In this document: positions 24,172-32,491 of the stretch, piece by piece
Layout of the letters: each line of letters begins with the position of its first letter
How positions within the stretch are numbered: position 1 is the first letter of the stretch
NCBI RefSeq assembly: GCF_003046315.1
Contig: NZ_PZZP01000001.1
Span: 558,001 to 622,000, forward strand
DNA length: 64,000 nt
Direction: 5' to 3'
Source of the DNA: Desmospora activa DSM 45169
GTDB lineage: Bacteria > Bacillota > Bacilli > Thermoactinomycetales > DSM-45169
The notes under the pieces: generated by a model
Database searches by the model: none
What the model saw: the letters and a program-made list of their open reading frames with translations, nothing else
Told to the model about the DNA's origin: nothing
Position numbers and translations under genes: made by a program

Positions 24172-25026
24172 TTACTGACTCGTCGTAAAGTCGATCGGTG
24201 CTATGCCTTTCGCTTTCCACACGGTACCTCTTCGCTCGTACTCGAATAACGTTTCTACAGCATTCGCGATTTGGGGCCCTAACTCACGCTCAACCAAATA
24301 CAAGGCCACGTCAAGTCCCGAAGTAACACCTCCTCCGCTCACAAGGCGTGGACCATCCTCAACGACTCTTGCCTGAACCGGAATGGCGCCGGCAGCTTCT
24401 AACGCATCCATACCGATATGATGGGTAACGGCATGTCTATCTTTCAACAAACCTTGCATCGCCAGCAGTAAAGAACCTCCACATACGGTAGCCACAGTGA
24501 CTTCCTTATTGTCAAAAGCTTGTTTCATCAAATCCGGCAAGTCAGTTTCATTGGGTTGTCTTAATATATTCGGGATGGTATCTTCCGTATTTCCCGTCGG
24601 CTTACCCGCCGCTCCAGGCACCAAAATAATTCCCGAACGATTTGGGTCTAATGCGGTTTGCGCTTCGAGGGAGGGCCCATTCAAGCCGCTCGGGACAGAA
24701 CGCTTCCCTTCTGCGGATACCAATTCCACTGTAACTTTCTCTCCGGAGTACATTCCCGCGGCAGCGAATACTTCATATGGTGCTGTTACATCCAGCAGAT
24801 CGAAACCATCGAATAATACAATTTGGACATGCAACCTTTTGGCCTTGGATGCATCTTTAGTCTCTTTTATTTTCGCACTGGCTGTCGGGACAATTAGACT
24901 TAGAACTAAAACAAACGATAGGAGTAAGCTAAAAAATATTTTTGTACCCGTTCCTTTCGCGTAACTTAAAGTATAAAAGTCCCCGTACACTACATCAATC
25001 ATGCAGAGGTGACGGGCAACTTTCAT
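24172..25026 (-). CDS. Exported DJ-1/PfpI-family protein
   Basis: The 284-residue protein has a central DJ-1/PfpI domain: VQIVLFDGFDLLDVTAPYEVFAAAG, IILVPGA and the nucleophile elbow ATVCGGSLLLA with Cys. The AraC-type N-terminal homologue isocyanide hydratase shares the DVTAPYE motif. Unusually, residues 25-50 form a hydrophobic export segment (KIFFSLLLSFVLVLSL, then PTASA), implying action outside the cytoplasm. The ATG at 25026 directly follows the stop of the upstream DUF2306 gene without a clear ribosome site, so the start is uncertain and translational coupling is likely. It is a paralogue of the protein at 25862-26890. Confidence 0.8.
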   Translation of the reverse strand: MKVARHLCMIDVVYGDFYTLSYAKGTGTKIFFSLLLSFVLVLSLIVPTASAKIKETKDASKAKRLHVQIVLFDGFDLLDVTAPYEVFAAAGMYSGEKVTVELVSAEGKRSVPSGLNGPSLEAQTALDPNRSGIILVPGAAGKPTGNTEDTIPNILRQPNETDLPDLMKQAFDNKEVTVATVCGGSLLLAMQGLLKDRHAVTHHIGMDALEAAGAIPVQARVVEDGPRLVSGGGVTSGLDVALYLVERELGPQIANAVETLFEYERRGTVWKAKGIAPIDFTTSQ

Positions 25027-25683
25027 TTATGCAGAATTGGCAACCTCTCTGGATTGACCGATCGTTCTGATGATGATGTCAGGAATAATCAGCAGCAACA
25101 CAATGGAGCCGTAAACGCCAATGGTATAGCTGGTAGCGTACATAAGACCGAATCCCTGATGAAACAGGGTGGTGATAAGGTGAATCACCATATTCGTAAA
25201 ACAAAAGGCGTAACTGCGGATCATCCAGTTCCGGTGCCGGATGATTCGGTTCTTTTTGATTTGGATGAGCGCTGTTATGGTGATAAGCGGCCATATCATA
25301 TTGATCAGATTGAACCCGATACTGCTGATTTTTCCTCCGGTGGCGTAGGGTGCCATATAGCCGGAAGTCAACACCACAAGAAGGACAGACACGATATAAA
25401 CGTAACCGTTTATACGATGAAACTTACGGCTTTTTTTAAAAATGCGAGTCGAAAAGTTGAGTAGCCCCGAGGCCATGGCAATACAGGAAAATGCCACATG
25501 GACATACATTACTTTCAACCAGACTGGGAGATTAAGCTCACGCTTCAGTCCGGTTTTATGGCTTAAAAATTCTACGGCACCAGGATCGATCACATAATTT
25601 TTTATCAAGGCGTAAAGGATTAATAGAATGCTGACACAGGCTAAAAGATTGTGTAATATTTTCCATTTTCCCATCTGATCCAA
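25027..25683 (-). CDS. DUF2306-type membrane protein
   Basis: The 218-residue membrane protein has about seven hydrophobic segments. It contains MASGLLNF, KFHRINGYVYI and HRNWMIRSYAFCF, histidine-containing segments typical of DUF2306 proteins, which may be heme-binding like cytochrome b561-type membrane proteins. The function is unknown. It is cotranscribed with the exported PfpI protein, whose ATG abuts its stop. The TTG at 25683 follows CGGGGG; an ATG three codons in is the alternative. Confidence 0.75.
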   Translation of the reverse strand: MDQMGKWKILHNLLACVSILLILYALIKNYVIDPGAVEFLSHKTGLKRELNLPVWLKVMYVHVAFSCIAMASGLLNFSTRIFKKSRKFHRINGYVYIVSVLLVVLTSGYMAPYATGGKISSIGFNLINMIWPLITITALIQIKKNRIIRHRNWMIRSYAFCFTNMVIHLITTLFHQGFGLMYATSYTIGVYGSIVLLLIIPDIIIRTIGQSREVANSA

Positions 25684-25861
25684 AACCCCCGAGGCTATCC
25701 ATCGTTATGATCCATACACCCTTCCGAGTTGGGGCGTGTCTAATAAATCCGTACAACGAAGCCCTGGTTCGGAATGGCTGTCTTCGTTTCGTTGCAAAAA
25801 GCACAAAAGCTCTCCGCCAGCCATACCATGCCTCCCCTTTGCTAACGGAAAATAGAAGGCC

Positions 25862-26890
25862 CTAGGAAACGCGTTTTCCTGTTAATTGTGATCCCGGCAG
25901 TAAACCAGCTTTGGCGATTCCGGTCATGTGATCGCCGTCGGCTACCACTTCGAATTTCAAATTTAAGCGCATGGGTTTCGTGATTGGAAGGGCCCAGGTA
26001 AGCTTGTTGTTCTGAAGCTTGGGGTTTATCAATTCGACCGTTTCATCTCCTTGTGTTGCCGTACCTTGGATCAACCCGTCTCTTGTCGAGATCGAGAGCT
26101 TGACCTGTAGTTTCCCGACTGGTGTAGCGATGGTTGTATCCCAATCCCCGTCGAAGAGAGAAGCCTGTGTAATTTTGCTATTCACGGTGCTGTCATTCGA
26201 CGCTGACGTGTTTGTTGTGATTGGTTCGTTACCACTCCATGTCTGACTGTTAGGCGCCATTCCTGTTGCTCGCCAAACCGTCCCCCTCTGTTCAAATTCG
26301 AATAGCTGCTCTACCGCATGTGCGATACGTGGTCCAAGCTCACGTTCCACCAGGTACAGAGCGACATCGAGCCCGGAAGTGACGCCGCCGCCGGTAACCA
26401 GGTTACCGTCATCCACGACACGTGCTGGAACGGGAATGGCCCCCGTTGCTCCTAGTAACTCCATGCCCAGACGGTTTGTGACCGCTGGTCTGCCTTCCAG
26501 CAATCCTCCCATAGCCAGCACCAGAGAACCGCCGCATACCGTGGCGACTATGGTGTTTTTTTGCTCAAGTGCCTGCCCAATCAAACCCGTTAAATCTGTA
26601 TTCATGGCTCGACCCAGAATAGCCGGGACCGAATCGGGGCCATCTCCTTCGACTTTACCGGACGCGCCAGGCACGAGAATAATGCCCGCCCGTTCGGGGT
26701 TCAATCTGCCGTTCGCTTCAATTTTTAACCCATTGATGCTACTAGTTACGGATCTCGGCCCTTCCGCGGTGACGAATTCTACGCTTAACGCGTTATCAGC
26801 ATACATTGTAGCGGCGCAAAAAACTTCGTAAGGGGCAATAGCATCCAACAGGTCGAAGCCATCAAACAGCACAATTTGAACTTTTAGCAT
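25862..26890 (-). CDS. DJ-1/PfpI-family protein with extra C-terminal beta domain
   Basis: Residues 1-195 form a DJ-1/PfpI domain nearly parallel to that of 24172-25026: VQIVLFDGFDLLDAIAPYEVF, IILVPGA and ATVCGGSLVLA with the nucleophilic Cys. It lacks the export signal, so it should be cytosolic. After a Ser/Thr/Asn-rich linker (200-235), residues 240-342 form a separate beta-rich domain, SLFDGDWDTTI...LQVKLSI..GTATQGDETVEL, resembling small lipocalin-like or DUF-type domains that I cannot name. ATG 26890 follows GGAGGA. The 180 bp between it and the DUF2306 gene hold no feature. Confidence 0.8.
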   Translation of the reverse strand: MLKVQIVLFDGFDLLDAIAPYEVFCAATMYADNALSVEFVTAEGPRSVTSSINGLKIEANGRLNPERAGIILVPGASGKVEGDGPDSVPAILGRAMNTDLTGLIGQALEQKNTIVATVCGGSLVLAMGGLLEGRPAVTNRLGMELLGATGAIPVPARVVDDGNLVTGGGVTSGLDVALYLVERELGPRIAHAVEQLFEFEQRGTVWRATGMAPNSQTWSGNEPITTNTSASNDSTVNSKITQASLFDGDWDTTIATPVGKLQVKLSISTRDGLIQGTATQGDETVELINPKLQNNKLTWALPITKPMRLNLKFEVVADGDHMTGIAKAGLLPGSQLTGKRVS

Positions 26891-27179
26891 ATATTCATCC
26901 TCCGTATCTTATTTAGTTAGAAGGTTTTCAGCCTGTGAGATTCCGCTTTGAACCGTCATCAGTCAGTTGTTTTTTAAGCCTATTTGAAGCCCTCCTTCAT
27001 TTCTTTCTGCGTGGGTCGTGACTTTCCTCACGATCTTTGCCGTCCGTGTTGCAATCGAATCATAACAACGGAATATCTCAAATCGGGTCGTAAAAAGATC
27101 ACAAAACAATCAAGAAAGCATCTCAAAACATGGGGTGGTTTAAAGAAATGATATACTTGGATTTGATGGAGGGATATTG

Positions 27180-27872
27180 ATGAGTGTGATAAATACGATA
27201 CTGGTTGTAGACGATGACCAACGTATCGTTGAATTGTTGAGGGATTTTTTGGAGAACGATCATTTTCAAGTTGTCACCGCTTGTGATACTACTGAAACAT
27301 GGGCCTTGTTTCAACAGAGTGCCATTCATTGTATTGTTCTTGACATCATGATGCCGGGGCAAAACGGATTTGAGTTCTGCCGGCGGATACGGAAGGAAAG
27401 CAACGTTCCGATCCTGTTCTTGAGTGCTCGCAGCGATGATGTAGACAAGATCCGCGGACTGACTCTTGGCGGTGATGACTATATCGTCAAAACCGCTTCA
27501 CCTGGCGAGATCGTTGCCCGTGTGAAGGCGGTTTTACGACGTACTGGCACGCAGCAAGCAAGCACGGCCAAAGTTTTGGACTTTGGCCACATCAAGCTCA
27601 ATTTATCCACTCGTGAAGTGTTCGTTGATAATAAAAATGTCTCGCTCACGCCAAAGGAGTATGAGTTGCTGCGGTTATTTGCGGAACACCCCAGATATGT
27701 TTTTACCTATGACCAATTGCTCACAAAATTTTGGGATGGCATCGGCGATAAGCATACGATTCGCGTTCATCTGAGCCGTCTTCGCGAGAAGATTGAGTGC
27801 GATCCGGATCAGCCGCAATATTTGATCAACGTATGGGGTGTAGGGTATCGCTTTGAGGGGCGTATAACATGA
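27180..27872 (+). CDS. OmpR/PhoB-type response regulator
   Basis: The 230-residue protein has a receiver domain (DDD near residue 11, phospho-acceptor Asp55 in VLDIMMPG) and a C-terminal winged helix (SLTPKEYELLRLFAEHP and TIRVHLSRLREKIE). In the receiver the conserved Lys is present (Lys104) but is followed by Thr rather than the near-universal Pro. ATG 27180 lies six bases after GGAGGG; an upstream TTG is too close. Its stop overlaps the kinase ATG by 4 bp. Targets are unknown; the pair may serve the neighbouring PfpI/DUF2306 genes. Confidence 0.93.
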   Translation: MSVINTILVVDDDQRIVELLRDFLENDHFQVVTACDTTETWALFQQSAIHCIVLDIMMPGQNGFEFCRRIRKESNVPILFLSARSDDVDKIRGLTLGGDDYIVKTASPGEIVARVKAVLRRTGTQQASTAKVLDFGHIKLNLSTREVFVDNKNVSLTPKEYELLRLFAEHPRYVFTYDQLLTKFWDGIGDKHTIRVHLSRLREKIECDPDQPQYLINVWGVGYRFEGRIT

Positions 27873-28933
27873 GAAAGCTTCGTATTCGTACGCATTTCTT
27901 ATTTGGCTTGGTGCTCCTTCTGCTACTGCCATGGGTGTTTTTTGTGGTGGCTCATCTCATAACGACCCAGTCGTTGGATATTCGTGCGGGTCGGCCGCAT
28001 ACGATACCCATGTTTGCGGCGTTCGCAGGTCTTCTGCTCGCTTTCTTTATTATAGGCATGCAAATGCAAAGGCTCCTTCTCCTTCCCCTTGAGCGGTTGA
28101 GTCGGGCGTCTCGTCAAATTGCTGCAGGCGATTGGGATGTACAGCTTCCCCACGCGACGATCAGAGAAATCGTCGAGGTTCATGATAGCTTTGAAGTTAT
28201 GGTGAATGGACTTCAACGCTCGCATATGAGACAGACGGAGCTAGAGGAGGAACGAAGATACGTTATCGCTGCCGTCGCTCATGACTTGCGGACGCCGTTA
28301 TTTGCCTTGCGTGGTTATTTGGATGGGCTGGAACAAGGCATTGCGCAAACACCGGATCAAATGACGAAATATGTGTCCGTTTGTAAGGAAAAAACGGCAC
28401 AATTGGACCGGTTGGTTGAGGAGCTTTTCACCTTTACGAAAATCGAGTACCAGGAAGCCGAACGAAGTGAGAAAACGGCTGACTTTCATAACATTGTTCA
28501 GAAATCGATCGATAGCATAGAGCCGCAGGCGCAACAGAAACCGATCGCGATCGTTACCGATCACGCATCGGATAACTGTATGATTCATGCCGATTCACAC
28601 TTATTGGAGCGAGCGATAAGTAATTTGCTGGATAATGCTGTGCGGTATACATCTGCATATGGGAAAATTTTCATTCAATATCGCCGAGAGGGAGACCGAA
28701 TAACGTTCACGATCCATGATTCAGGGCCGGGCTTTGCGCTGGAAGATCTCCAACGGATCTTTGAGCCTCTTTACCGGGGGGAGCAATCGAGAAATCGTGC
28801 GACAGGAGGCGCCGGATTGGGGCTTACCATCTCACGGCGTATCATTCGCCAGCATGGAGGAGAGCTTACTGCAGACAACCACCCGGGAGGAGGCGCTGTC
28901 CTTTCAGGCTATCTACCTGCTGTTAATCGATAA
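27869..28933 (+). CDS. Membrane sensor histidine kinase
   Basis: The 354-residue kinase has two membrane segments (about 12-32 and 46-66) flanking a very short extracytoplasmic loop, then a HAMP linker. It has a HisKA domain with His138 in AAVAHDLRTPLFALRGYL and an HATPase domain with LLDNAVRYT, HDSGPGFALEDLQRIFEPLYRG and GAGLGLTISRRII. The tiny outer loop suggests an intramembrane or partner-dependent sensing mode, as in BceS-type kinases. It is translationally coupled to the response regulator by a 4-bp overlap. Confidence 0.93.
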   Translation: MRKLRIRTHFLFGLVLLLLLPWVFFVVAHLITTQSLDIRAGRPHTIPMFAAFAGLLLAFFIIGMQMQRLLLLPLERLSRASRQIAAGDWDVQLPHATIREIVEVHDSFEVMVNGLQRSHMRQTELEEERRYVIAAVAHDLRTPLFALRGYLDGLEQGIAQTPDQMTKYVSVCKEKTAQLDRLVEELFTFTKIEYQEAERSEKTADFHNIVQKSIDSIEPQAQQKPIAIVTDHASDNCMIHADSHLLERAISNLLDNAVRYTSAYGKIFIQYRREGDRITFTIHDSGPGFALEDLQRIFEPLYRGEQSRNRATGGAGLGLTISRRIIRQHGGELTADNHPGGGAVLSGYLPAVNR

Positions 28934-28940
28934 GTATTCC

Positions 28941-29040
28941 GGAAGCTTGATGTAATTCGGGAAAGCGCAGGTTTTGAAGCACTTCGGCAAGAAGGAAGAT
29001 GAGGGAATCACTCGCTGCTTCGGAAGGAGGGCCGGGGATT
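28941..29040 (+). pseudogene. Decayed duplicate of the yhbH 3' end and its hairpin
   Basis: TGTAATTCGGGAAAG, then TTGAAGCA, AAGAAGGAAG and TGAGG, run in the same order as the last ~70 bp of yhbH (10455-10520), with two small deletions. In one frame it reads VLKHFGKKEDEG against Yhb[14 protein letters not shown]. The 35 bp that follow (29005-29040) align to the yhbH hairpin with about 70 percent identity by eye. No upstream part of yhbH is present. This marks the far side of the accessory block. Confidence 0.65.
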
Positions 29041-29176
29041 TCTTATTTTATGATTCAACACCCACTTTCATATCCAAAAGAAGATAGGCTAATCTGGTAT
29101 AAATTACTAGTAATAAAAAGAATGGCAGTATGGTAATCTGATTTCTGTCCCAAATTGTATATGAAGAGGGTTACAG

Positions 29177-29851
29177 ATGGGTTGGGCTGAGAAGGTTAAA
29201 GAAAATTTTAACCGGAGTTGTATCGTATGTGGAGAAAAAAACTGGAGTTTACAGGCTCACCATTTATATGCACGCCATTCATTTCCGGAGATTAAAAAAG
29301 ATACACTGAATGGGGTAGCTTTGTGTGTAAAGTGTCATAAAAGGTATCACAGAGATTTTGGTAGAGGAAAAAACACTGGGGAAGAGTTTATAAAATGGAT
29401 CGAATATTTAAAGGATCGAGGTGAGTTTAATATCACTGACCAAAAAATTACAACGCTATATGACCAGGTGCAAAAAATAAAGCAAAAAATAAAACCTAAC
29501 TATAAACAACGATATTGGCAGGGGGATTCTACTAACAAAATGCAAACCAGGATACATAATGGCTTTATTGAAGAGAAAATTGAGGAAAGCGCGAAAAAAC
29601 TTAATCTTCATTTGGAGGTTAAAGATAAAAGCGAAAAAGAGAAGGAAAAACTGCGAGCAGAATTAACCGATCGAATTTCCCTTAAAGATATTGCGAATGA
29701 TTATGATGGATTTGTAAAGGTTGAAACGAATCTAACCCGTGCGGAGTTTGATTTTTTCAAAAAGTACTGCGATAAACTCGGTTTAACGGTCACTTTTGCT
29801 ATGTATTTATTAATTAGGAATGAAATGGATGCTAAAATAGCTAAAGATTAA
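29177..29851 (+). CDS. HNH-domain protein
   Basis: The 224-residue protein has an N-terminal HNH zinc finger: Cys15-x2-Cys18, HH at 28-29, Asn45 and Cys50-x2-Cys53 with His58. This is the full set for a beta-beta-alpha-metal nuclease. Residues 85-170 are lysine-rich and partly coiled-coil. The C-terminus (ETNLTRAEFDFFKKYCDKLGLTVTFAMYLLIRNEM) looks like a ribbon-helix-helix-like or small DNA-binding element. The target is unknown; phage-derived or defence-related origin is possible. ATG 29177 follows GAGGG. It stands alone just outside the yhbH duplicate. Confidence 0.75.
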   Translation: MGWAEKVKENFNRSCIVCGEKNWSLQAHHLYARHSFPEIKKDTLNGVALCVKCHKRYHRDFGRGKNTGEEFIKWIEYLKDRGEFNITDQKITTLYDQVQKIKQKIKPNYKQRYWQGDSTNKMQTRIHNGFIEEKIEESAKKLNLHLEVKDKSEKEKEKLRAELTDRISLKDIANDYDGFVKVETNLTRAEFDFFKKYCDKLGLTVTFAMYLLIRNEMDAKIAKD

Positions 29852-30028
29852 TACCTCTGCTCCAAATGACTAATCAATACATATAATTGTGGTTGGTTCC
29901 TTCCAACAATATCTTTACCGAATCACCTGTTAGGGATGATGTCGCATAATAAGTTGGGCTATAGCAACTAAAAGCAGTTGATATTTCGAACTCTAGTAGG
30001 GACCATGGGATGTAGTTGAGGAATTGAA

Positions 30029-30058
30029 CGCCTTCTCGTTTTTGAGGAGGCGATTTTT
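30029..30058 (+). terminator. Rho-independent terminator
   Basis: The stem CGCCTTCTC/GAGGAGGCG (one G-T pair) has a GTTTTT loop and is followed by ATTTTT. It lies 180 bp after the HNH gene; the rest of the 29852-30277 gap shows no gene. Confidence 0.65.
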
Positions 30059-30221
30059 CTTATAGTAGCCGATCGATTTTTCCTTACGGTGGTGTTTGTT
30101 TTACGTGGATTTTACTTTTATTTAGTAATTTAAATATCAACCGGGTAATGGTCAAAAAGAGGAAAGGAGTCAATAGCATTAAAGGAACGCATTGTGACCC
30201 AAAGTTGATACAGGCAAGTAT

Positions 30222-30257
30222 AAATCCCCCGCCTCTCCTCGGAGAGGCGGGGGATTT
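30222..30257. terminator. 17-bp GC-rich hairpin after the ArsR-type gene
   Basis: The perfect stem AAATCCCCCGCCTCTCC with its complement has a 2-nt loop. It has the same AATCCCCC...GGGGGATT style as the yhbH-type hairpins but a different inner sequence. It terminates the minus-strand regulator gene at 30278. Confidence 0.75.
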
Positions 30258-30277
30258 TGTGGTTTACCAATCGATTC

Positions 30278-30967
30278 CTATTCCCATCGGACTCCCAACC
30301 AATAGGTGATCGATTCCTTTCCATCATCTGATAGACGGAGTGCCCGTGAAGCGTCCGACTGGATTAACCATTTCTTTCTGAGAAGAAAGTGGAGAATTTC
30401 ACTACCCAGCGCTCCGGCTAGATGATAGCGACGTTCACTCCAATCCAAACATTGGTGAGCAAAGGATCGTCGCTTTTTTAATGCTTTATTTACATCAATC
30501 CCGGACGCTATCAACTTTATCTTTCCCGTTTCAGTCAGAACCAGCTTTTTTTCTTCTGCCTCTGTCAACCATTTTTGATCCAATAATCCTTCCAACAACT
30601 TTACCCCGCACTCTCCCGCCAAGTGATCATAGCAAGTTCTCGCTTTTTTCAGCTTTTTTAACTGGGTGGATTGACGGAGCGAGCGAATTTCAGGTGAAGG
30701 TGTTGCCCCCAAAAAGGATTCCATCCACTGGGCCAACTCATTGGAAGTGAGACGGTAGTAACGATGGCGCCCCTGGTGGTCACACTCCAACAGGTCCCAG
30801 GATTGTAGCTTCTGAAGATGAAAAGAAGCGGTCTGTGGTGTGATGCCTGCCTGGTATGCCAACTCTCCGGCGGTGTGAAAGCGTCCGTCCAGCAGAACGG
30901 TTAGCATGGAAACGCGTGAGGGATCGCTGAACAAGCGGGCGATCTCAGGAAGTTTTGCATGGATCAT
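30278..30967 (-). CDS. ArsR-type winged-helix regulator
   Basis: The 229-residue protein has an N-terminal ArsR-type HTH (IARLFSDPSRVSMLTVLLDGRFHTAGELAYQAGITPQTASFHLQKLQ, recognition helix QTASFHLQKLQ), followed by RYYRLTSNELAQWMESFL. A long C-terminal half has no sensing motif I recognise, although CYDHLAGECGVKLLEGL is typical of this ArsR subgroup. No CxC metal site is seen. ATG 30967 has GGAGAGCG upstream; a longer start at 30997 lacks a ribosome site. It is divergent from the flavin-reductase-like gene, its probable target. Confidence 0.88.
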   Translation of the reverse strand: MIHAKLPEIARLFSDPSRVSMLTVLLDGRFHTAGELAYQAGITPQTASFHLQKLQSWDLLECDHQGRHRYYRLTSNELAQWMESFLGATPSPEIRSLRQSTQLKKLKKARTCYDHLAGECGVKLLEGLLDQKWLTEAEEKKLVLTETGKIKLIASGIDVNKALKKRRSFAHQCLDWSERRYHLAGALGSEILHFLLRKKWLIQSDASRALRLSDDGKESITYWLGVRWE

Positions 30968-31064
30968 GTTCGCTCTCCAATCTTTTTTGTAATCCATATT
31001 TCGATACCTATCGAGTTTTCCCTGCTTTATATTGGGGATGGAATAATTTACAGGAGTGATTTCG

Positions 31065-31667
31065 TTGAGCGATCATATGCAGATTAAACCAAAAATTCTC
31101 TACTATGGGACTCCGGTATTGCTTCTTAGCACCTTGAATGAAGACGGTTCCACCAATATTAGCCCTCTCTCCTCTTCCTGGGCTTTGGGCCCTTATATCA
31201 TATTAGGACTGGGGATCGGTGGCAAAGCATTTGAAAATTTGAACCGAAATCCGGAATGTGTGATCAATCTGCCGGCTCAGCATTTGTGGGAGCAGGTGGA
31301 GAAGCTCGCCCCGTTGACAGGGAAACATCCGGTTCCGGAAATGAAACAGCGCATGGGTTTCCGCTATTGTAAAGCGAAGTTTTCCGAGGCAGGCTTTACC
31401 CCTCAACGTTCAGCAGTGGTTCGTCCTGAGCGGATTTGGGAATGCCCTCTTCAGATCGAAGCCCGGGTTAAGGCGATCCGGGTTCCATCTTATAGCGGGG
31501 AAATTGTTATTGTGGAGACGGAGAGTATTTGCGTTCACGCCAGTAAGGAGATTCTTACATCCGAGGGGTATATTGATCCAACCAAATGGAAACCGTTGAT
31601 CTACAATTTCCGACATTACTTCGGTCTGGGATTGCCGATGGGGAAAACGTTTCGCGCGGAAGTGTGA
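31065..31667 (+). CDS. Flavin reductase-like domain protein
   Basis: The 200-residue protein has a flavin-reductase-type split beta-barrel: GTPVLLLSTLNEDGSTNISPLSSSWALGP (residues 14-42), followed by NPECVINLPAQ. Such proteins bind FMN and reduce free flavin or act as small oxidoreductases. TTG 31065 has CAGGAG nine bases upstream; GTG 31056 overlaps that site and is unlikely. It is divergent from the ArsR-type gene with about 100 bp between, suggesting regulation by it. Confidence 0.82.
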   Translation: MSDHMQIKPKILYYGTPVLLLSTLNEDGSTNISPLSSSWALGPYIILGLGIGGKAFENLNRNPECVINLPAQHLWEQVEKLAPLTGKHPVPEMKQRMGFRYCKAKFSEAGFTPQRSAVVRPERIWECPLQIEARVKAIRVPSYSGEIVIVETESICVHASKEILTSEGYIDPTKWKPLIYNFRHYFGLGLPMGKTFRAEV

Positions 31668-31699
31668 GGGATTTGAGTTAATAACCGTACCATTGAGAA

Positions 31700-31722
31700 A
31701 ACCCCGTCTTAAAAGCGGGGTT
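31700..31722. terminator. Terminator between convergent genes
   Basis: The perfect stem AACCCCG/CGGGGTT has a 9-nt loop. The T tract is stronger on the minus strand. Confidence 0.65.
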
Positions 31723-31797
31723 ATTCCTAACGTGAAAGACAAAGGATAGTAATGGTTATCGATTTCCTCCTATGTTTGACAACCAATACCAACTTCT

Positions 31798-32469
31798 TTA
31801 TTTCACAAGCTTCATCCGAATTCCCATGACGACTGCTTGTGTGCGGTCCTTGGCCCCTAATTTTTGAATGATACGGTGGATGTGTGTTTTGGTTGTACCT
31901 TCGGTAATGCATAAAATCTGCGCAATCTCATGATTCCGTTTACCGTAAGCCAACAACTGTAACACTTCGGTTTCACGCGCTGTCAATGTGTCGAGGAGAC
32001 GTACTTTTTCAGTTTGATCAGACAGGTTCACATCGGGGTTCAATATTTGTTGGAGGGCGCGGTTGGCGGTGGTGCTGTTGAATAGCGTCGCCCCGCGGTA
32101 AATCGAACGTAAGCCCGTCAGCATTTCCTCGGTATCGGTGTCCTTCAATAAATAACCGACAGCCCCTGCACGAATTCCATCGAATACATATTTTTCCACA
32201 TCAAAAGTGGTTAGGAGGATCACTTTTGTTTTGGGTAACGATTCCACGATCGATTTTGTTGCCATGATCCCAGTACCGTCTGGCATGCGGATATCCATTA
32301 AAACCATATCGGGGACGGTTTGCAAAGTTACGTCAATCGCTTCCTGGCCGGTCGCAGCTTCGCCCACTACTTGCATATCAGATTGGATGTCCAAAATGTA
32401 ACGCAATCCATTTCGAATAAAAGGCTGATCATCTGCAAGCACGATTCGAATTTTCTTCTCGGTTTGCAT
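31798..32469 (-). CDS. NarL/LuxR-type response regulator
   Basis: The 223-residue protein has a receiver (DD at 13-14, phospho-acceptor Asp59 in VLMDIRMPDG, switch Thr in LLTTFD, Lys in LLKDT) and a C-terminal LuxR helix-turn-helix (LTARETEVLQLLAYGKRNHEIAQILCITEGTTKTHIHRIIQKL). It is typical of DesR/LiaR-like regulators. It lies 22 bp after the kinase gene on the same strand and should form one operon with it. No neighbouring target is obvious except the divergent membrane protein at 33803. Confidence 0.94.
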   Translation of the reverse strand: MQTEKKIRIVLADDQPFIRNGLRYILDIQSDMQVVGEAATGQEAIDVTLQTVPDMVLMDIRMPDGTGIMATKSIVESLPKTKVILLTTFDVEKYVFDGIRAGAVGYLLKDTDTEEMLTGLRSIYRGATLFNSTTANRALQQILNPDVNLSDQTEKVRLLDTLTARETEVLQLLAYGKRNHEIAQILCITEGTTKTHIHRIIQKLGAKDRTQAVVMGIRMKLVK

Positions 32470-32491
32470 AGAAGCTCCCCTTCTCTAACCG

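Noticed and set aside
10529-29040. The hairpin copies considered as a CRISPR-like or REP array
   Set aside because: Only two identical copies and one decayed copy, many kilobases apart with no regular spacing. They behave as terminators or insertion targets.
30130-30215. Plus-strand scrap reading like KGTHCDP, reminiscent of HD-GYP proteins
   Set aside because: The match is only a few residues long and not flanked by any further homology.
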